A DNA stretch of 64,000 nt from Picocystis sp. L7 (Eukaryota; Chlorophyta; Picocystophyceae; Picocystales; Picocystaceae): contig QXJR01000026.1 of assembly GCA_020975725.1 (NCBI GenBank), positions 1,054,001 to 1,118,000 on the forward strand. Direction: 5' to 3'. The translations under genes were made by a program, and so were the position numbers. Under the pieces are notes generated by a model. The model had not been told where the DNA came from, searched no databases, and saw nothing but the letters and a program-made list of their open reading frames with translations. Below are positions 40,215 to 49,948 of the stretch, one piece after another; the first letter of the stretch is position 1, and every line of letters starts with the position of its first letter.

Positions 40215-42557
40215 CTAGTCGTCCTCATTACCCTCGTCGTCCTCTTCTTCGCTATCGGCCATTTCCAACCACTGAATGAAAGGCATGGCAAGGTTCAAAA
40301 GCACCTTCTCTTCCTCTTCTGCATGCTCTTTCTCTCTTGCCCAATCCAGGAAGGCCTCCTCTGATATTATGTCCTGCTGGTACAACAACTGAAGCATGAG
40401 GAGAAAGACGGGGACGTACGCTTTCCCATGGTCACCCTTGCTGAATACTCCTTCTTCCCCACAAAACTCTTCCAGCGTCAGCAGAACCTCGACCTGGTCA
40501 TCCAAAGACTTGAGAAATCTACAGAGGAGCGGACCCCATTCTTCGAGCCTCTTCTTGAGCATTGCCAGAAAGCTGGTCTTTTCTGCAACAGAAGCTAGCG
40601 CAGGAGGATCTTTGGCAAACAGAGATATATACTGTTGACTGATGATGGTAGGTGCCGGAAGATTGAGCTGAAGGATGGTGATCAGGACATAACGCGCACA
40701 GTCTGCAAAGGTTCTGTCCTCTGCGATCTTCAAAGCGTTCAACTCAATCACTGCATTCGTCTGATCAAACTTCTCCTTTACGCAACGCAGGAAGGTTTCC
40801 GTGACCTCCTTTCTAAAGAACAGTTCCATGTTGTCAACACCCTGATCCAAACCATCCAGCGTATCCCCTTCCATGTCTGCAAAATCAAACGTTTCCTCCC
40901 CATCCAGTATGCTTTCATCCTCGTCGGATGCATCTTCTAGCTCATTGACAGGAGGAGGAGCAATGCTGTACGATTCCTCCGCACCAGTCGATAGTTCCCA
41001 CTTCCAACCAGCACCCTGGCCTACAAGGGAAACGTCCCACTGTAGTTCCTCTTTCAAGGAGCTTGGCTCTCTCAATGCAGCCGCATGGGCAGCCTTCAGT
41101 GCTGCAGAGGAAGGCTTGAGCTCTGCAAGCTCTCCGGTGTCCTCCTCGTCCCATCCATCCGACTCGGTAGCACTCCCCACAGAGAGGGTTGCACAGGAGC
41201 CTTTTCGAGTATACTCGAGCTCGTCTTCGCTGCCTCCTTCTGGTTCCACCGGTTGGAGCAAGGACAAGCGAGTGTATGAAGGCACTTTGTGGCTCTTTCC
41301 AATGACCACACCGAAAGAGAGCACACAACCAGGTTGCACCGTCGCACCAGCGTGCACAGTCACATTGTCTGCGAGGATAGACCTCAAAACGGTGACCTCG
41401 TCACCGATGGTGCAGTTGTCGAAGAGGTAGCAGCCTTCTAGCTTGCACTTTTCGCCGATCTTGCAGTTTTTTCCTATCACTGAATGGGCAATAGTGGTTC
41501 CTGCGCCGATGTTGCTTCTCGAACCAATGTAGCAGCTCGGGCCCACTGTTGCGGCGTGATCTACTTTGACTGTTTCTGCTTTGTACACGTTGCCTCGGAA
41601 CATTTTGACCACGGCATCTTCGATGCCATTCGTGCCTTTCCGGCTGAAGAGCATGGATTGGCTGAGCAGCCAGTTGGAGTCTGGCACAAGCGGGTGTGTC
41701 CAACGTTCGATGATATCCCTGGACACGGCATCGTACGTTCTCAGGTTCAGCACTTGTGTGGCATACCCCCGTTCCAATTCGTGCACATAGATCTTGTTTC
41801 CCAGCTCTTCTTCGCTGAGGACCCCGCAGACGAAGTCTCTTCGCAGCTGTTGATAGTCAAAGTTGTCCGTGAAGAGCATGAGGACTTCTGGGGCACAGAT
41901 GTCGATTTGGCAATCCAACAGATCCGTGCAGACCTGTACGCAGTTCCTGCCTTCGGTGATGGAAGGGTAGAGCCTCATGGCTTCCGCGCCTCTCAAGGTT
42001 CCTTCTTGATACGCCAGCAGCCTTCCATCTTCAGGATCCAAGGCCACGGTGAGTCCATTGCAACCCAGCCTGTGTCGTCGATGTCGATCGGAAGCTTTCC
42101 GGGTGACCATGGTCATGATGGCCAGTTTGTCTGCTTCCCTCCTCCTCTTGTGTGCCTGTATGGCTTCCTTGATGTCCACGTTGGACACCACGTCGCTGCT
42201 GAGGAGGATGAAATCGCTCCGGATCACGTTCCTTTGGTCCACGATGCGCAGTGCTTCTCCCACCGACAAGCAGCTGGTGGAGACCACCGTCTTCACCTGG
42301 AAGCTCGGCGTGCTCCACTTCCTGTCCTCCAGATGCCGCTCGATCTGCTTCGCGTGCGCGCAGCAGAACACGTACACTTCTTCCACGCCGGCCATCGCCA
42401 ACCATTCCAGCGCGTAATCGATCATCGGCGCGTCGGCGATGGGCAGGAGCGCCTTGGGACGTTCCAACGTGAGTGGACGGAGCTTCTGCGCGAAAGAATC
42501 CGCCAGCAACACCGCCTGAAGCGGCACGCGCGCGCTCGAAGCGTCGCGACGTCCCAT
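40215..42557 (-). CDS. EIF2B5: Translation initiation factor eIF2B, epsilon subunit
   Basis: eIF2B-epsilon is the catalytic subunit of the guanine-nucleotide exchange factor that recharges eIF2 in the cytosol. The 780-residue product starts with a nucleotidyltransferase-like domain (LQAVLLADSFAQKLRPLT, ALLPIADAPMIDYALEWL). A left-handed beta-helix of hexapeptide repeats follows (SRSNIGAGTTIAHSVIGKNC and on), then an acidic region. The C-terminal W2/HEAT domain carries the exchange activity and contains the acidic-aromatic boxes (LLLMLQLLYQQDIISEEAFL, then a tail SEEEDDEGNEDD). Length and order are as in yeast and plants. It is a single exon. A paired TTAA box lies 27-43 nt upstream of the start. 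Confidence 0.95.
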   Translation of the reverse strand: MGRRDASSARVPLQAVLLADSFAQKLRPLTLERPKALLPIADAPMIDYALEWLAMAGVEEVYVFCCAHAKQIERHLEDRKWSTPSFQVKTVVSTSCLSVGEALRIVDQRNVIRSDFILLSSDVVSNVDIKEAIQAHKRRREADKLAIMTMVTRKASDRHRRHRLGCNGLTVALDPEDGRLLAYQEGTLRGAEAMRLYPSITEGRNCVQVCTDLLDCQIDICAPEVLMLFTDNFDYQQLRRDFVCGVLSEEELGNKIYVHELERGYATQVLNLRTYDAVSRDIIERWTHPLVPDSNWLLSQSMLFSRKGTNGIEDAVVKMFRGNVYKAETVKVDHAATVGPSCYIGSRSNIGAGTTIAHSVIGKNCKIGEKCKLEGCYLFDNCTIGDEVTVLRSILADNVTVHAGATVQPGCVLSFGVVIGKSHKVPSYTRLSLLQPVEPEGGSEDELEYTRKGSCATLSVGSATESDGWDEEDTGELAELKPSSAALKAAHAAALREPSSLKEELQWDVSLVGQGAGWKWELSTGAEESYSIAPPPVNELEDASDEDESILDGEETFDFADMEGDTLDGLDQGVDNMELFFRKEVTETFLRCVKEKFDQTNAVIELNALKIAEDRTFADCARYVLITILQLNLPAPTIISQQYISLFAKDPPALASVAEKTSFLAMLKKRLEEWGPLLCRFLKSLDDQVEVLLTLEEFCGEEGVFSKGDHGKAYVPVFLLMLQLLYQQDIISEEAFLDWAREKEHAEEEEKVLLNLAMPFIQWLEMADSEEEDDEGNEDD

Positions 42558-42583
42558 CGCCGCGCGCGCCGACCGTCGGCGAA

Positions 42584-42600
42584 GTTAACCTTGAGTTAAT
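42584..42600 (-). promoter_or_regulatory. Paired TTAA box upstream of eIF2B-epsilon
   Basis: GTTAAC (42584-42589) and GTTAAT (42595-42600) are 11 bp apart, 27-43 nt before the ATG. This is the closest pair to a start codon in the window. GTTAAG near 42660 is a further single copy. Confidence 0.4.
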
Positions 42601-43202
42601 CGAACGAGGATCGTGCGGCGTGGAGGGAGGATCCCCTGTCCCAGGAGGTGTTCATCGCGAGTTAAGCCAGGAGGGCCAGGCTGGGAAGGTCTCCTGGTTG
42701 GTGTTGGTGCATCCAAGCAGACACTTGAGAAGCTTGGAAGGTATGAACAGGGATGGGATAGATGCCAGGACCGGTGCAGGACACTCCCACCTGTCCCATG
42801 GGACGCATGAGAAGCCCAGATGGAATCGTGGAGGAGACGACCCCACCGTCGGACGGGGCAGGGTCACAACCAGAGATAGATCCATGGCGTGGGAAACTAA
42901 GCAGGCCAAACGGGCATGAAAAGGAAGCCAACTCGAGGAATCGATCGAAAGGCATGTTTGCACGTCTCGCCTCTCCTGCTAAAGGGTGCGGTTTCCAACC
43001 TCCAACGCGACTCGATCCCATCGGTCCCTTCGTCACCATCAACGACAACGACAACAAAGACAACAGGGGGTGCGCGCGGTCAAACCGGTTCCCGTCGGCA
43101 AAAGGAGGGGAGAGACGCAACCTCTCCATCCCCTCTCGAGCATCCGGTCCCCGAAACAACCGACCCATGCAATGCCACCACCTGCGTGCCCCGAAAATTC
43201 CC
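42601..43202. other. Spacer between eIF2B-epsilon and ureidoglycine aminohydrolase
   Basis: No gene or repeat recognised; long frames on both strands look like chance opening in GC-rich DNA. Confidence 0.45.
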
Positions 43203-44345
43203 TCAGGCCGCTCCGTTCTGCAGAGATGTTCCATACTCGAACAACGGATCCCGATTCGTGTCCTTGTAGAGGATGTAACGGCTTCGTTGTTTGCCCAGCG
43301 CGCAGTACCATTGAGGGACGTACGCGCCCATCCAGATGACGTCCCCGGCTTGAACCGGATACCAGTTCTCTCCCAAGCGGTAGATCCCTTGCCCTTGCAG
43401 CAAGAGCAGGCTGTGCTGGTTGTAATGGTACTCCTTCACGTTCAGAAACTCGCCCGGTTGAAAATCCATCACGTGGATGTTGAAATCGTACTCCGGGGTC
43501 TGCGGGAGCAGCTTCCTCAGAACGAAGGTTTCACCCGGCACGGGGAGGACGGGCTGTTCTTCGGCGATGCCGTGCAGGAACTGTGGGCGTTTGTTCACGT
43601 CTCCCGAGTGCGGGACGCTGTAAACGCGCTCATTGATGTGCAGCACTGCTCCGGTTTTGGACTTGATTTCGTGCGGCAGGTTGGGTGGGAGGTACGCGTA
43701 ATGATCCACTTCCAGTGGGATGGTCCTGCCTTCGAGTTGGATCTCTGCCGTCCCTTCCACTACGAACACGAACCTTTCCACGCCTTTGGGCGGCATCCCA
43801 GCGGCTGAATCGTCTCCCATTTTGGCCAGGTACATGGTGAAGTGCGTGGACATCATGGCGGGGGACACGAAGTGTGCACCCACGGCATTCTTCCATCCCG
43901 GCAGTCCGGTCCAGACGCGGCTTTCCGGCGTCACCAATGCATGGTCTCTCTCGTACACCGTCCTCGTGAATCCAGGCAGGTCTTGGCACGTCGCCATGGA
44001 TCCGCACCACGTTCCCGTCCGCCGTGGCGGCGGCCTCCTCGCGTCAGCTTCGCCGTCCTTCCCATCGCCACGGACGTTTTCACGATCCCTTCCGCCGCAC
44101 GCACCTCCGAACTCGATCCCACGCTCTCTCGTGTCCTTGGCCACGTCGCTGTACTTGCCGAGTGGCGAAGCTTGGCAGCTTCCATCGCCTCCGCTCCGGC
44201 ATGTCGCAGCTGTGCGCCGTCCATTGGGCCTTCGGTCAGCGCCACGGGTCCATCTTCGTCCGCCATCGCCCGCTTTCCGTCGATGCGCACCCATGCCTGC
44301 CGCCAGGAAGGCCATGGCCACGTGCAAGATCGACGTGCGCGCCAT
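43203..44345 (-). CDS. UGLYAH: (S)-ureidoglycine aminohydrolase, two exons
   Basis: This bicupin manganese enzyme converts ureidoglycine to ureidoglycolate and ammonia in purine (allantoin) degradation; plant forms reside in the ER. The C-terminal exon (43203-43981) gives DLPGFTRTVYERDHALVTPE, YLAKMGDD, YAYLPPNLPHEI, then FNIHVMDFQPGEFLNVKEYH. The metal ligands E, H, H lie in KEYHYNQH and the Gln in VPQWY. The first exon is less certain. I propose 44105-44345 with a 123-nt intron (GTGCGT...AAG, phase 1), giving 339 residues that start with a hydrophobic signal-like peptide (MARTSILHVAMAFLAAGMG). Residues 20-60 of this model look unnatural, so another small intron may lie there. It is near the next enzyme of the pathway. 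Confidence 0.85.
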   Translation of the reverse strand: MARTSILHVAMAFLAAGMGAHRRKAGDGGRRWTRGADRRPNGRRTAATCRSGGDGSCQASPLGKYSDVAKDTRERGIEFGGACGGRDRENVRGDGKDGEADARRPPPRRTGTWCGSMATCQDLPGFTRTVYERDHALVTPESRVWTGLPGWKNAVGAHFVSPAMMSTHFTMYLAKMGDDSAAGMPPKGVERFVFVVEGTAEIQLEGRTIPLEVDHYAYLPPNLPHEIKSKTGAVLHINERVYSVPHSGDVNKRPQFLHGIAEEQPVLPVPGETFVLRKLLPQTPEYDFNIHVMDFQPGEFLNVKEYHYNQHSLLLLQGQGIYRLGENWYPVQAGDVIWMGAYVPQWYCALGKQRSRYILYKDTNRDPLFEYGTSLQNGAA

Positions 44346-45944
44346 CTCGCCACGTGGATCGATCGTGCGTCGATCGGGGCGAGGGTCGACGAATGGAAAC
44401 GATCCTGAGCCGCACGATCCTCATCCCCCCAAGGTCACGTGATCGCTTGGACGGGTCCGATGGGATCCCCCTCCCCGCCTCCTTCGACACGCAAGGCGTA
44501 AACGGACACGTCAGCGACGCGAGCATCGCGACGGATGGCGCCTCTCTGTGCTGCTCCCGCGAAGAGAACCCCGACGAACACCGTGGTTCGTCACAGAAGC
44601 ACCGACGAGGAAGATGGCGATCGCGACGAAGACACGCGCCAAGAGCGCGGCCAATGGGCCCGTGGACGTGACCCCGTGAAAGAGTAAGGTTGCGGTATGG
44701 AAAGATGAGGAAGAGAGACGTGCATGCAGTGCGTGCGTGCCAAGGAATGGTATACGGGAAGGCCGTGGATGTGGCCGTGCCAATGTTCCACTACGCAACG
44801 ATACGTCCAACGCGCACACCCTAGCTTGTAACGGACCCACTTGCATAAACATGTTTCCCCTCTATGTGTGAAACGTTGCCGTCCGGGAACGACTTCGAAC
44901 CCAACATCGTGGCGAAAAACGGACAATTGGACGAAGATGTCTCTTGTAGTAGATAAGGAATCACGACAGGGGTGGAACGAGAACCGCTTTGCATCTCGAT
45001 CCCCATGGCGTTGAAAGACGAAACCCGAAAAACTCACGACCGCATCTCCCACGACGAGAGTGGTTTTAGACCGTGAATGTCACTCAAAACACCAAACGCA
45101 GTCCTTGTGCAAAGTTCCTCTACGCAGAGCAATATAGCATATGCTCGCGTTCGCGTATGACGCGTGAGCAACCGTTGCTCTGTAGACCCGCACCATACTT
45201 CCTCCCGTAAGATGAATTGCCGTCGGTGTTGGTCGCCGCGATCGCGTGGATAGGCGAACACGTTTTTGCTTCCGTGACTCATTCTTTCGGAGAATCCTTT
45301 GTTCAAGTTGGGAAGGAATGCTCCTACCGCACGAACCTGTGTTGCAAACAATATCAATCGATGATTCATGTTGGTAGCAATTCGTATTCATGCAACGAGA
45401 GAACCACGGAAATAAGGAGTCGGTGATGTCAAGAGCGTTTGGACTTTGACAAATCCTCGAAAGATAATAGGCGGCACTACCGCTACGAGCCATCATCGTT
45501 CTTTCTTCTCGAAATTGGTCGATCCTTGGGATGGGATTCGAGAAAATAAAGATGAGAACGCACTCGTTTGGGGACTCTCCTTGGTGTTGACCTGTGCCTC
45601 TTGCCCGTGGAGATGCTTCTGGGGATGTAGGGAGCAAAGGAAACGCACCCCGCTCTCATGAACATGGTCACTCTCACCGATCAGAAATACCATGTCCATT
45701 GAGGAGGGATGATGCACCTGGAGGGTTACCCTCTTGAAAGCATGCCGCTATTGATGCTTCCTCCTACGGACTGTGTGTTCAAACTCCAGCTGGAATTGGG
45801 TGTTGGCGGTGCACATGAAATTACATGATTTGCACAAGCAGCATAGCTAGAGGGCAAACCTACAGTGTCGCACGTTGAGATGCCTCGAGAACACAGCATG
45901 CCAGGTCATCTTCCTCGGGCCAGAACGATGCACAGTGCTGGAGA
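44346..45944. other. Spacer with unassigned open segments
   Basis: On the minus strand around 44600-44690 a hydrophobic segment (ARVFVAIAIFLVGA) is open. A second frame just downstream (44463-44590) reads VGVLFAGAAQRG then VADVSVYALRVEG. I found no start and splice pattern that joins them. 45000-45940 is lower in GC and shows nothing. Confidence 0.3.
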
Positions 45945-46761
45945 TCAGCAGCTCTTCAACCTGGGTCCGCAAGCGAGCGCTAGAATAAAATAGAGGCCGA
46001 AAAAAACCACTACTACTAGCAGTATCGTCATGCGCATGCTGCGCCACCACATTTCCTGCTTGATGCGTCGTGCTTGTCTTCTGAACCTAAACGTCTCATC
46101 TTGCAAGCTATCCGTCTTGTCCACCAGGAGATCGATCTTCTCCCCCCTTTCCAGCACCAATTCGATGTTTTCCACCATGATGTTTTTTACTTCGCTTATC
46201 TCTTTGCGCACTCTTCCGATGGTATCGGCCTGTGGGTTGGTGTTATAGTAGTTCATTTTTTGGCTGAGCACACGAGAGAATTCTTCGTTGAGCGCATATG
46301 CTGCTGCGTGCAGTGCTTGTGGTCCGTACTTGGCAACGAACGTCTGCCTCACGTCTTCCAAGAACACGAACGGCACCCTTCTTCCGAAATCCTCTTCGGC
46401 CATGCAGATGAAGCTGATTCCGTCCGACACCAGCACGTGGAATAGGTAGATTCCTTGCACGTACGAGGTCCGGCTGACTTGCCTGCTTCTCCCACCCCAC
46501 GTCAGAACAACTCTACTTCGCCGTCGTCGATTCGTTGCCGCGCTTTTCTGGCGCACCTGTTGTTGGATGCGATGCCTTGCAGCACTTTCCTCGCCACTTC
46601 AGGTGCGTTCCCTTCCACCTCGCTGTCCCGGCGCACACGTCAGCTTGTACCTCCACCACGCGAATTCGAGATCCTTTTGGGTGCCATACGAACCTGTGCT
46701 CGGCCAGAGGGGTCGCGTCTCGCGCCACGAGCGCGTACGCCACGCCATTTGCGCGCGTCAT
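45945..46761 (-). CDS. VAMP7: VAMP7-type longin R-SNARE, three exons
   Basis: Longin R-SNAREs drive fusion at vacuole, endosome and plasma membrane. Exons are 46694-46761, 46557-46622 and 45945-46482, with introns of 71 nt (GTTCGT...CAG) and 74 nt (GTGCGC...CAG), both phase 2. The 223-residue product reads ALVARDATPLAEH|SEVEGNAPEVARKVLQGIASNN|R in the longin domain, then LVSDGISFICMAEEDFGRR and PFVFLEDVRQTF. The SNARE helix (IGRVRKEISEVKNIMVENIE) has the zero-layer Arg in VLERGEKIDLL. A C-terminal anchor follows (MTILLVVVVFFGLYFILALA). The tiny middle exon is in the third frame, and each junction restores the family sequence, so the model is firm. It is divergent from ureidoglycolate amidohydrolase, 400 bp away. 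Confidence 0.93.
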
Positions 46762-47160
46762 CGCGTCTTCGATGCCACGTTTTCACCGTCGGTTGGATGC
46801 CTTCGGTTCGCCTTCCAATCGCGCCCTTGTGGGATCGAAGCCGAAAGGCACGGGAAGGAAAGGCTTGACCGGAAGGGTCCGGGAACAGTCCGAAGGAGGC
46901 CGAAAGATCGGCGAGGAGGGAAGGACGATCGGAAGGTGGCTTGAAAGGACCGATCGGGAAACGGTAGACCGGAGACCCCGGGTTCGATCGGGTGGGATCC
47001 TCCGGATTCCGTCCCATCGTCCCCGAATTCTCCGTTCCTGGCCTTGAATGGCTTCTTTCCGTCCCACTGCCCCCCTCACCTTTCGTGTCCGAAACCCCCC
47101 TCGTTCCCCTTTTTTTCGAACCCATTTCTCCCTTGCGCCGACCTCGCATCGAGCATCGGC
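46762..47160. other. Divergent promoter region between VAMP7 and UAH
   Basis: About 400 bases, purine-rich on the plus strand at 46840-46970. No TTAA box or telo-box seen. Confidence 0.45.
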
Positions 47161-48549
47161 ATGGAGCGCTCGAAGACGGCCATGGCCAGGCCCTGGAGAT
47201 GGACCCTGGCCCTGGTGGGGATGTGCTGGGGTGCCACGTGGACCCATGCCACGTGGCAAGGTCACGTGGGTGCGGATGCGTCCGAGCTGGCGGGCTGGTT
47301 GGACGAGCTGGGCGAGGTGTCGGATGCGCCGACGCCTGGCGCCGTCACCAGGCTCGTGTTCACGCCGAGCGACCTCCAAGCGAGGAAGTTCGTCACCGAA
47401 AAGATGGTGGAAGCAGGAATGACCGTGCGAGCAGACAAGATTGGGAACCTGTTCGGAAGGTGGGAAGGTAGAGACAAAAAAGCAGCCTCCATACTCACCG
47501 GTTCCCACTGCGATGCAGTCCCATTGGCAGGAAGGTTCGATGGCGTGGTGGGAGTGCTGGGTGGCATAGCTGCAGTCAAAGCCTTGAAAAAAGCTGGATT
47601 CCGACCGCAGAGGAGCATCGAAGTGATGATGTTCACGTCCGAGGAGCCGACGAGATTCGGGCTGAGCTGCAGTGGAAGCCGCGCTATGGCCGGTGTGCTG
47701 AGCGAGGACACGGTGACTGCACTTCGGGATGAAAACGGCACCACGTACCTGGATGCAGCTAAAGCAGCTGGGTACGGAGCAAAATCCATCAAACAAATGC
47801 TGGAAGACGTCAAAGTCAAAGACAACACCTATGAAGCGTTTGTGGAGCTCCACATCGAACAAGGACCAATCCTCGAACAGCAAGGCATCCACATCGGTGC
47901 AGTGAGGGCCATTGCGGCACCTGCAGCCATTCGAGTTCGTTTTTATGGAAGTGGTGGACATGCAGGAGCTCTCTTGATGCACTATCGTAATGACGCTGCC
48001 CTCGCGGGGGCGGAGTTGGCGCTCGCCACCGAGCGGGCCGCACTGGCGACCGGAGCAGAAGACACGGTGGCCACAGTGGGTGTGTTTCGCATCCAACCGG
48101 ACGCTGTGAATTCTGTTCCCAGAGAAGCACTGCTGGAGATAGATGTACGGGACATCGATGGTCCACGAAGGGACAAAGTCGTGGCAAAGATCTTATCTGC
48201 TGCAGAGTCCATCGCGGCCACTAGAAAAGTGAGGATGGAATACGAGATGATCAATCAGGATCCACCCGCCACCTGTGGGCAGCATGTGGTGGAGGCCGTA
48301 ACCAGTTCTGCCAAGGAACTTGGATTCTCGGTGAAGTCGATGGTGAGCAGGGCATACCATGATTCTCTGTTCATGGCCAAAGTTGCTCCAACGGCCATGA
48401 TTTTCATCCCATGCAGGGATGGCGTGAGCCACAGACCGGACGAGTTTGCTGCTCCAGAAGACCTCAAGCGCGGTGTGGAGACACTTGCCCTCACCATGGC
48501 AAAGCTTTCGGTTCGCGGGTACGCGGAAGAGGCAAAGGAGGAGCTGTAA
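47161..48549 (+). CDS. UAH: Ureidoglycolate amidohydrolase (M20 family)
   Basis: UAH hydrolyses ureidoglycolate to gly­oxylate, ammonia and carbon dioxide, ending ureide degradation; plant forms are in the ER. The 462-residue product begins with a signal peptide (RPWRWTLALVGMCWGATWTHA). Metal-site motifs of the M20 amidohydrolase fold are GSHCDAVPLAGRFDGVVGVLG, FTSEEPTRFG, ELHIEQGPILE and SRAYHDSLFMA. GGHAGALLMHYRNDAALA and the HRPDEFAAPED end are typical of UAH rather than allantoate amidohydrolase, which has a different residue set around the substrate. The start is the ATG at 47161, which begins the signal peptide. It is a single exon. With ureidoglycine aminohydrolase at 43.2-44.3 kb it covers two consecutive steps. 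Confidence 0.92.
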   Translation: MERSKTAMARPWRWTLALVGMCWGATWTHATWQGHVGADASELAGWLDELGEVSDAPTPGAVTRLVFTPSDLQARKFVTEKMVEAGMTVRADKIGNLFGRWEGRDKKAASILTGSHCDAVPLAGRFDGVVGVLGGIAAVKALKKAGFRPQRSIEVMMFTSEEPTRFGLSCSGSRAMAGVLSEDTVTALRDENGTTYLDAAKAAGYGAKSIKQMLEDVKVKDNTYEAFVELHIEQGPILEQQGIHIGAVRAIAAPAAIRVRFYGSGGHAGALLMHYRNDAALAGAELALATERAALATGAEDTVATVGVFRIQPDAVNSVPREALLEIDVRDIDGPRRDKVVAKILSAAESIAATRKVRMEYEMINQDPPATCGQHVVEAVTSSAKELGFSVKSMVSRAYHDSLFMAKVAPTAMIFIPCRDGVSHRPDEFAAPEDLKRGVETLALTMAKLSVRGYAEEAKEEL

Positions 48550-48740
48550 GAAGCCAGGACTAGAGCTAAGATTCCGCTGGTTCCTAACAAGTGCCCAACA
48601 CGCAAAGGCGTTTGTTGGCTTGCTTCTTTATGCTTGCAAAAAAGTTGGGACGCAACAGCATTGTTGGCGCCCAAGTTGTAAGGTGCATTTGTCGCCACCA
48701 TTGGCGCGTTTTCTATACCAGAGCACTTGGCCGTGGATGT

Positions 48741-49948
48741 TCAGACATAGCAACAGGTGGCTTGTTGCCATAGGAGCTCGCGAAGTTCCTGTTCTGCCAG
48801 CCTCTCGCTGTCGAAACCGAAGCTGAAGACCCCGGGCGCCTCGGGCTCGTCTTGTGCATCATGCAGGGAATCGAAGTACGGGTGTTTGAGAGCTTCTTCA
48901 ACTGTGATTCGTTTGGAAGGATTGAAGACCAACATCTTATCCAAGAGATCCAGCGCCGTCTCCGAAGCTTCTGGGTAGTACCTTTGTAGATTGACTCTCT
49001 CAAAATCTCCCAGTGACTTTAAATACTCCGCTCCTTGCTTGTTCTTCAGCTGGCACAGGTCCTGATCGCTGGGGGTCCCTATCACTTTGGTGATGAGCTG
49101 TAGCTGGTTGATGAAGTTCTTACCAGGAAAGAGGGGTTTGCGACCCAACAGTTCCGCCATGATGCACCCCACGCTCCATACGTCTATCGCTGGTGTCGAT
49201 TGCGCACAAGACAACAGCAGTTCCGGGGCGCGATACCACCGCGTCACCACATACTCGGACATGCGCTCTTGCTCGGCGCTGGTGCAAGCCAGTCCGAAAT
49301 CACAGATCTTCAACTCGCAGTTAGCGTTGGTGAGCAGGTTGCTAGGTTTGAGATCTCGATGTATGATCCCTGCGGAATGGATGAATTTGAGTCCCCTGAG
49401 AATCTGGTAGATGAAAAACTGGCAGTGGGACTCGCGTATGATCTGCGAGGAACGTATGACTTGATGCAAATCTGTATCCATGAGTTCGTATACGATGTAC
49501 ACTTCTTGGAACTCTTCCATCGTGCTGGGGCACATGATTTCGACGATTTGCACCACGTTGTCGTGTTTCATATTCCTCAGCAGCGCGATTTCTCGGAGCG
49601 TTCGCTTGGCATCCAGTGTGTTTTGGAACACTTGTCCAATCTTCTTGATGGCCACGGTTTTCTTCGTCTTCCGATGCAGCGCCGAGCTTCCATTCCCCCA
49701 CGTCGCATCCCATCGTCAGCCTTCGACCTCCACGCCGATCGAAGACGCTTCGCACGCGCGCCATTTCCGCGCCATTCGTCGCGCGATCTTGGTTCGCCTT
49801 CCTGTCCGAACCGTCGGTTCGCCTCGTACCAGACCACGCCGTAGGCCCCTTTTCCGATGGGTTTCATGGGCGCATACTCCTTTCCTACGTCGAACACGGA
49901 TCCACACACCACGAAGCTGGGCCTTTCGTCGCGCTCGCATCCTTCCAT
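48741..49948 (-). CDS. MAP kinase, two exons, with S-E-Y activation motif
   Basis: Exon 1 (49830-49948) encodes the start and the Gly-rich loop (IGKGAYGVV). Exon 2 (48741-49686) continues CSALHRKTKKTVAIKKIG with the ATP-binding Lys (residue 54 or 55). The 143-nt intron begins GTACGA and ends AAG, phase 2. The 354-residue product has HRDLKPSN (about 149-156), DFG (169-171), and the MAPK substrate loop VVTRWYRAPELL. The phosphorylation motif just before it is S-E-Y (183-185, codons TCC GAG TAT) instead of T-E-Y or T-D-Y. The C-terminal lobe (IDVWSVGCIMAELLGRKPLFPG) and the common docking region are present. It is cytosolic or nuclear. It could be placed in plant MPK groups A-C by phylogeny, which I cannot run. 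Confidence 0.93.

Noticed and set aside
48741-49655. MAP kinase starting at the internal GTG (49655)
   Set aside because: It would lack the Gly-rich loop; the upstream exon at 49830-49948 supplies it with matching phase.
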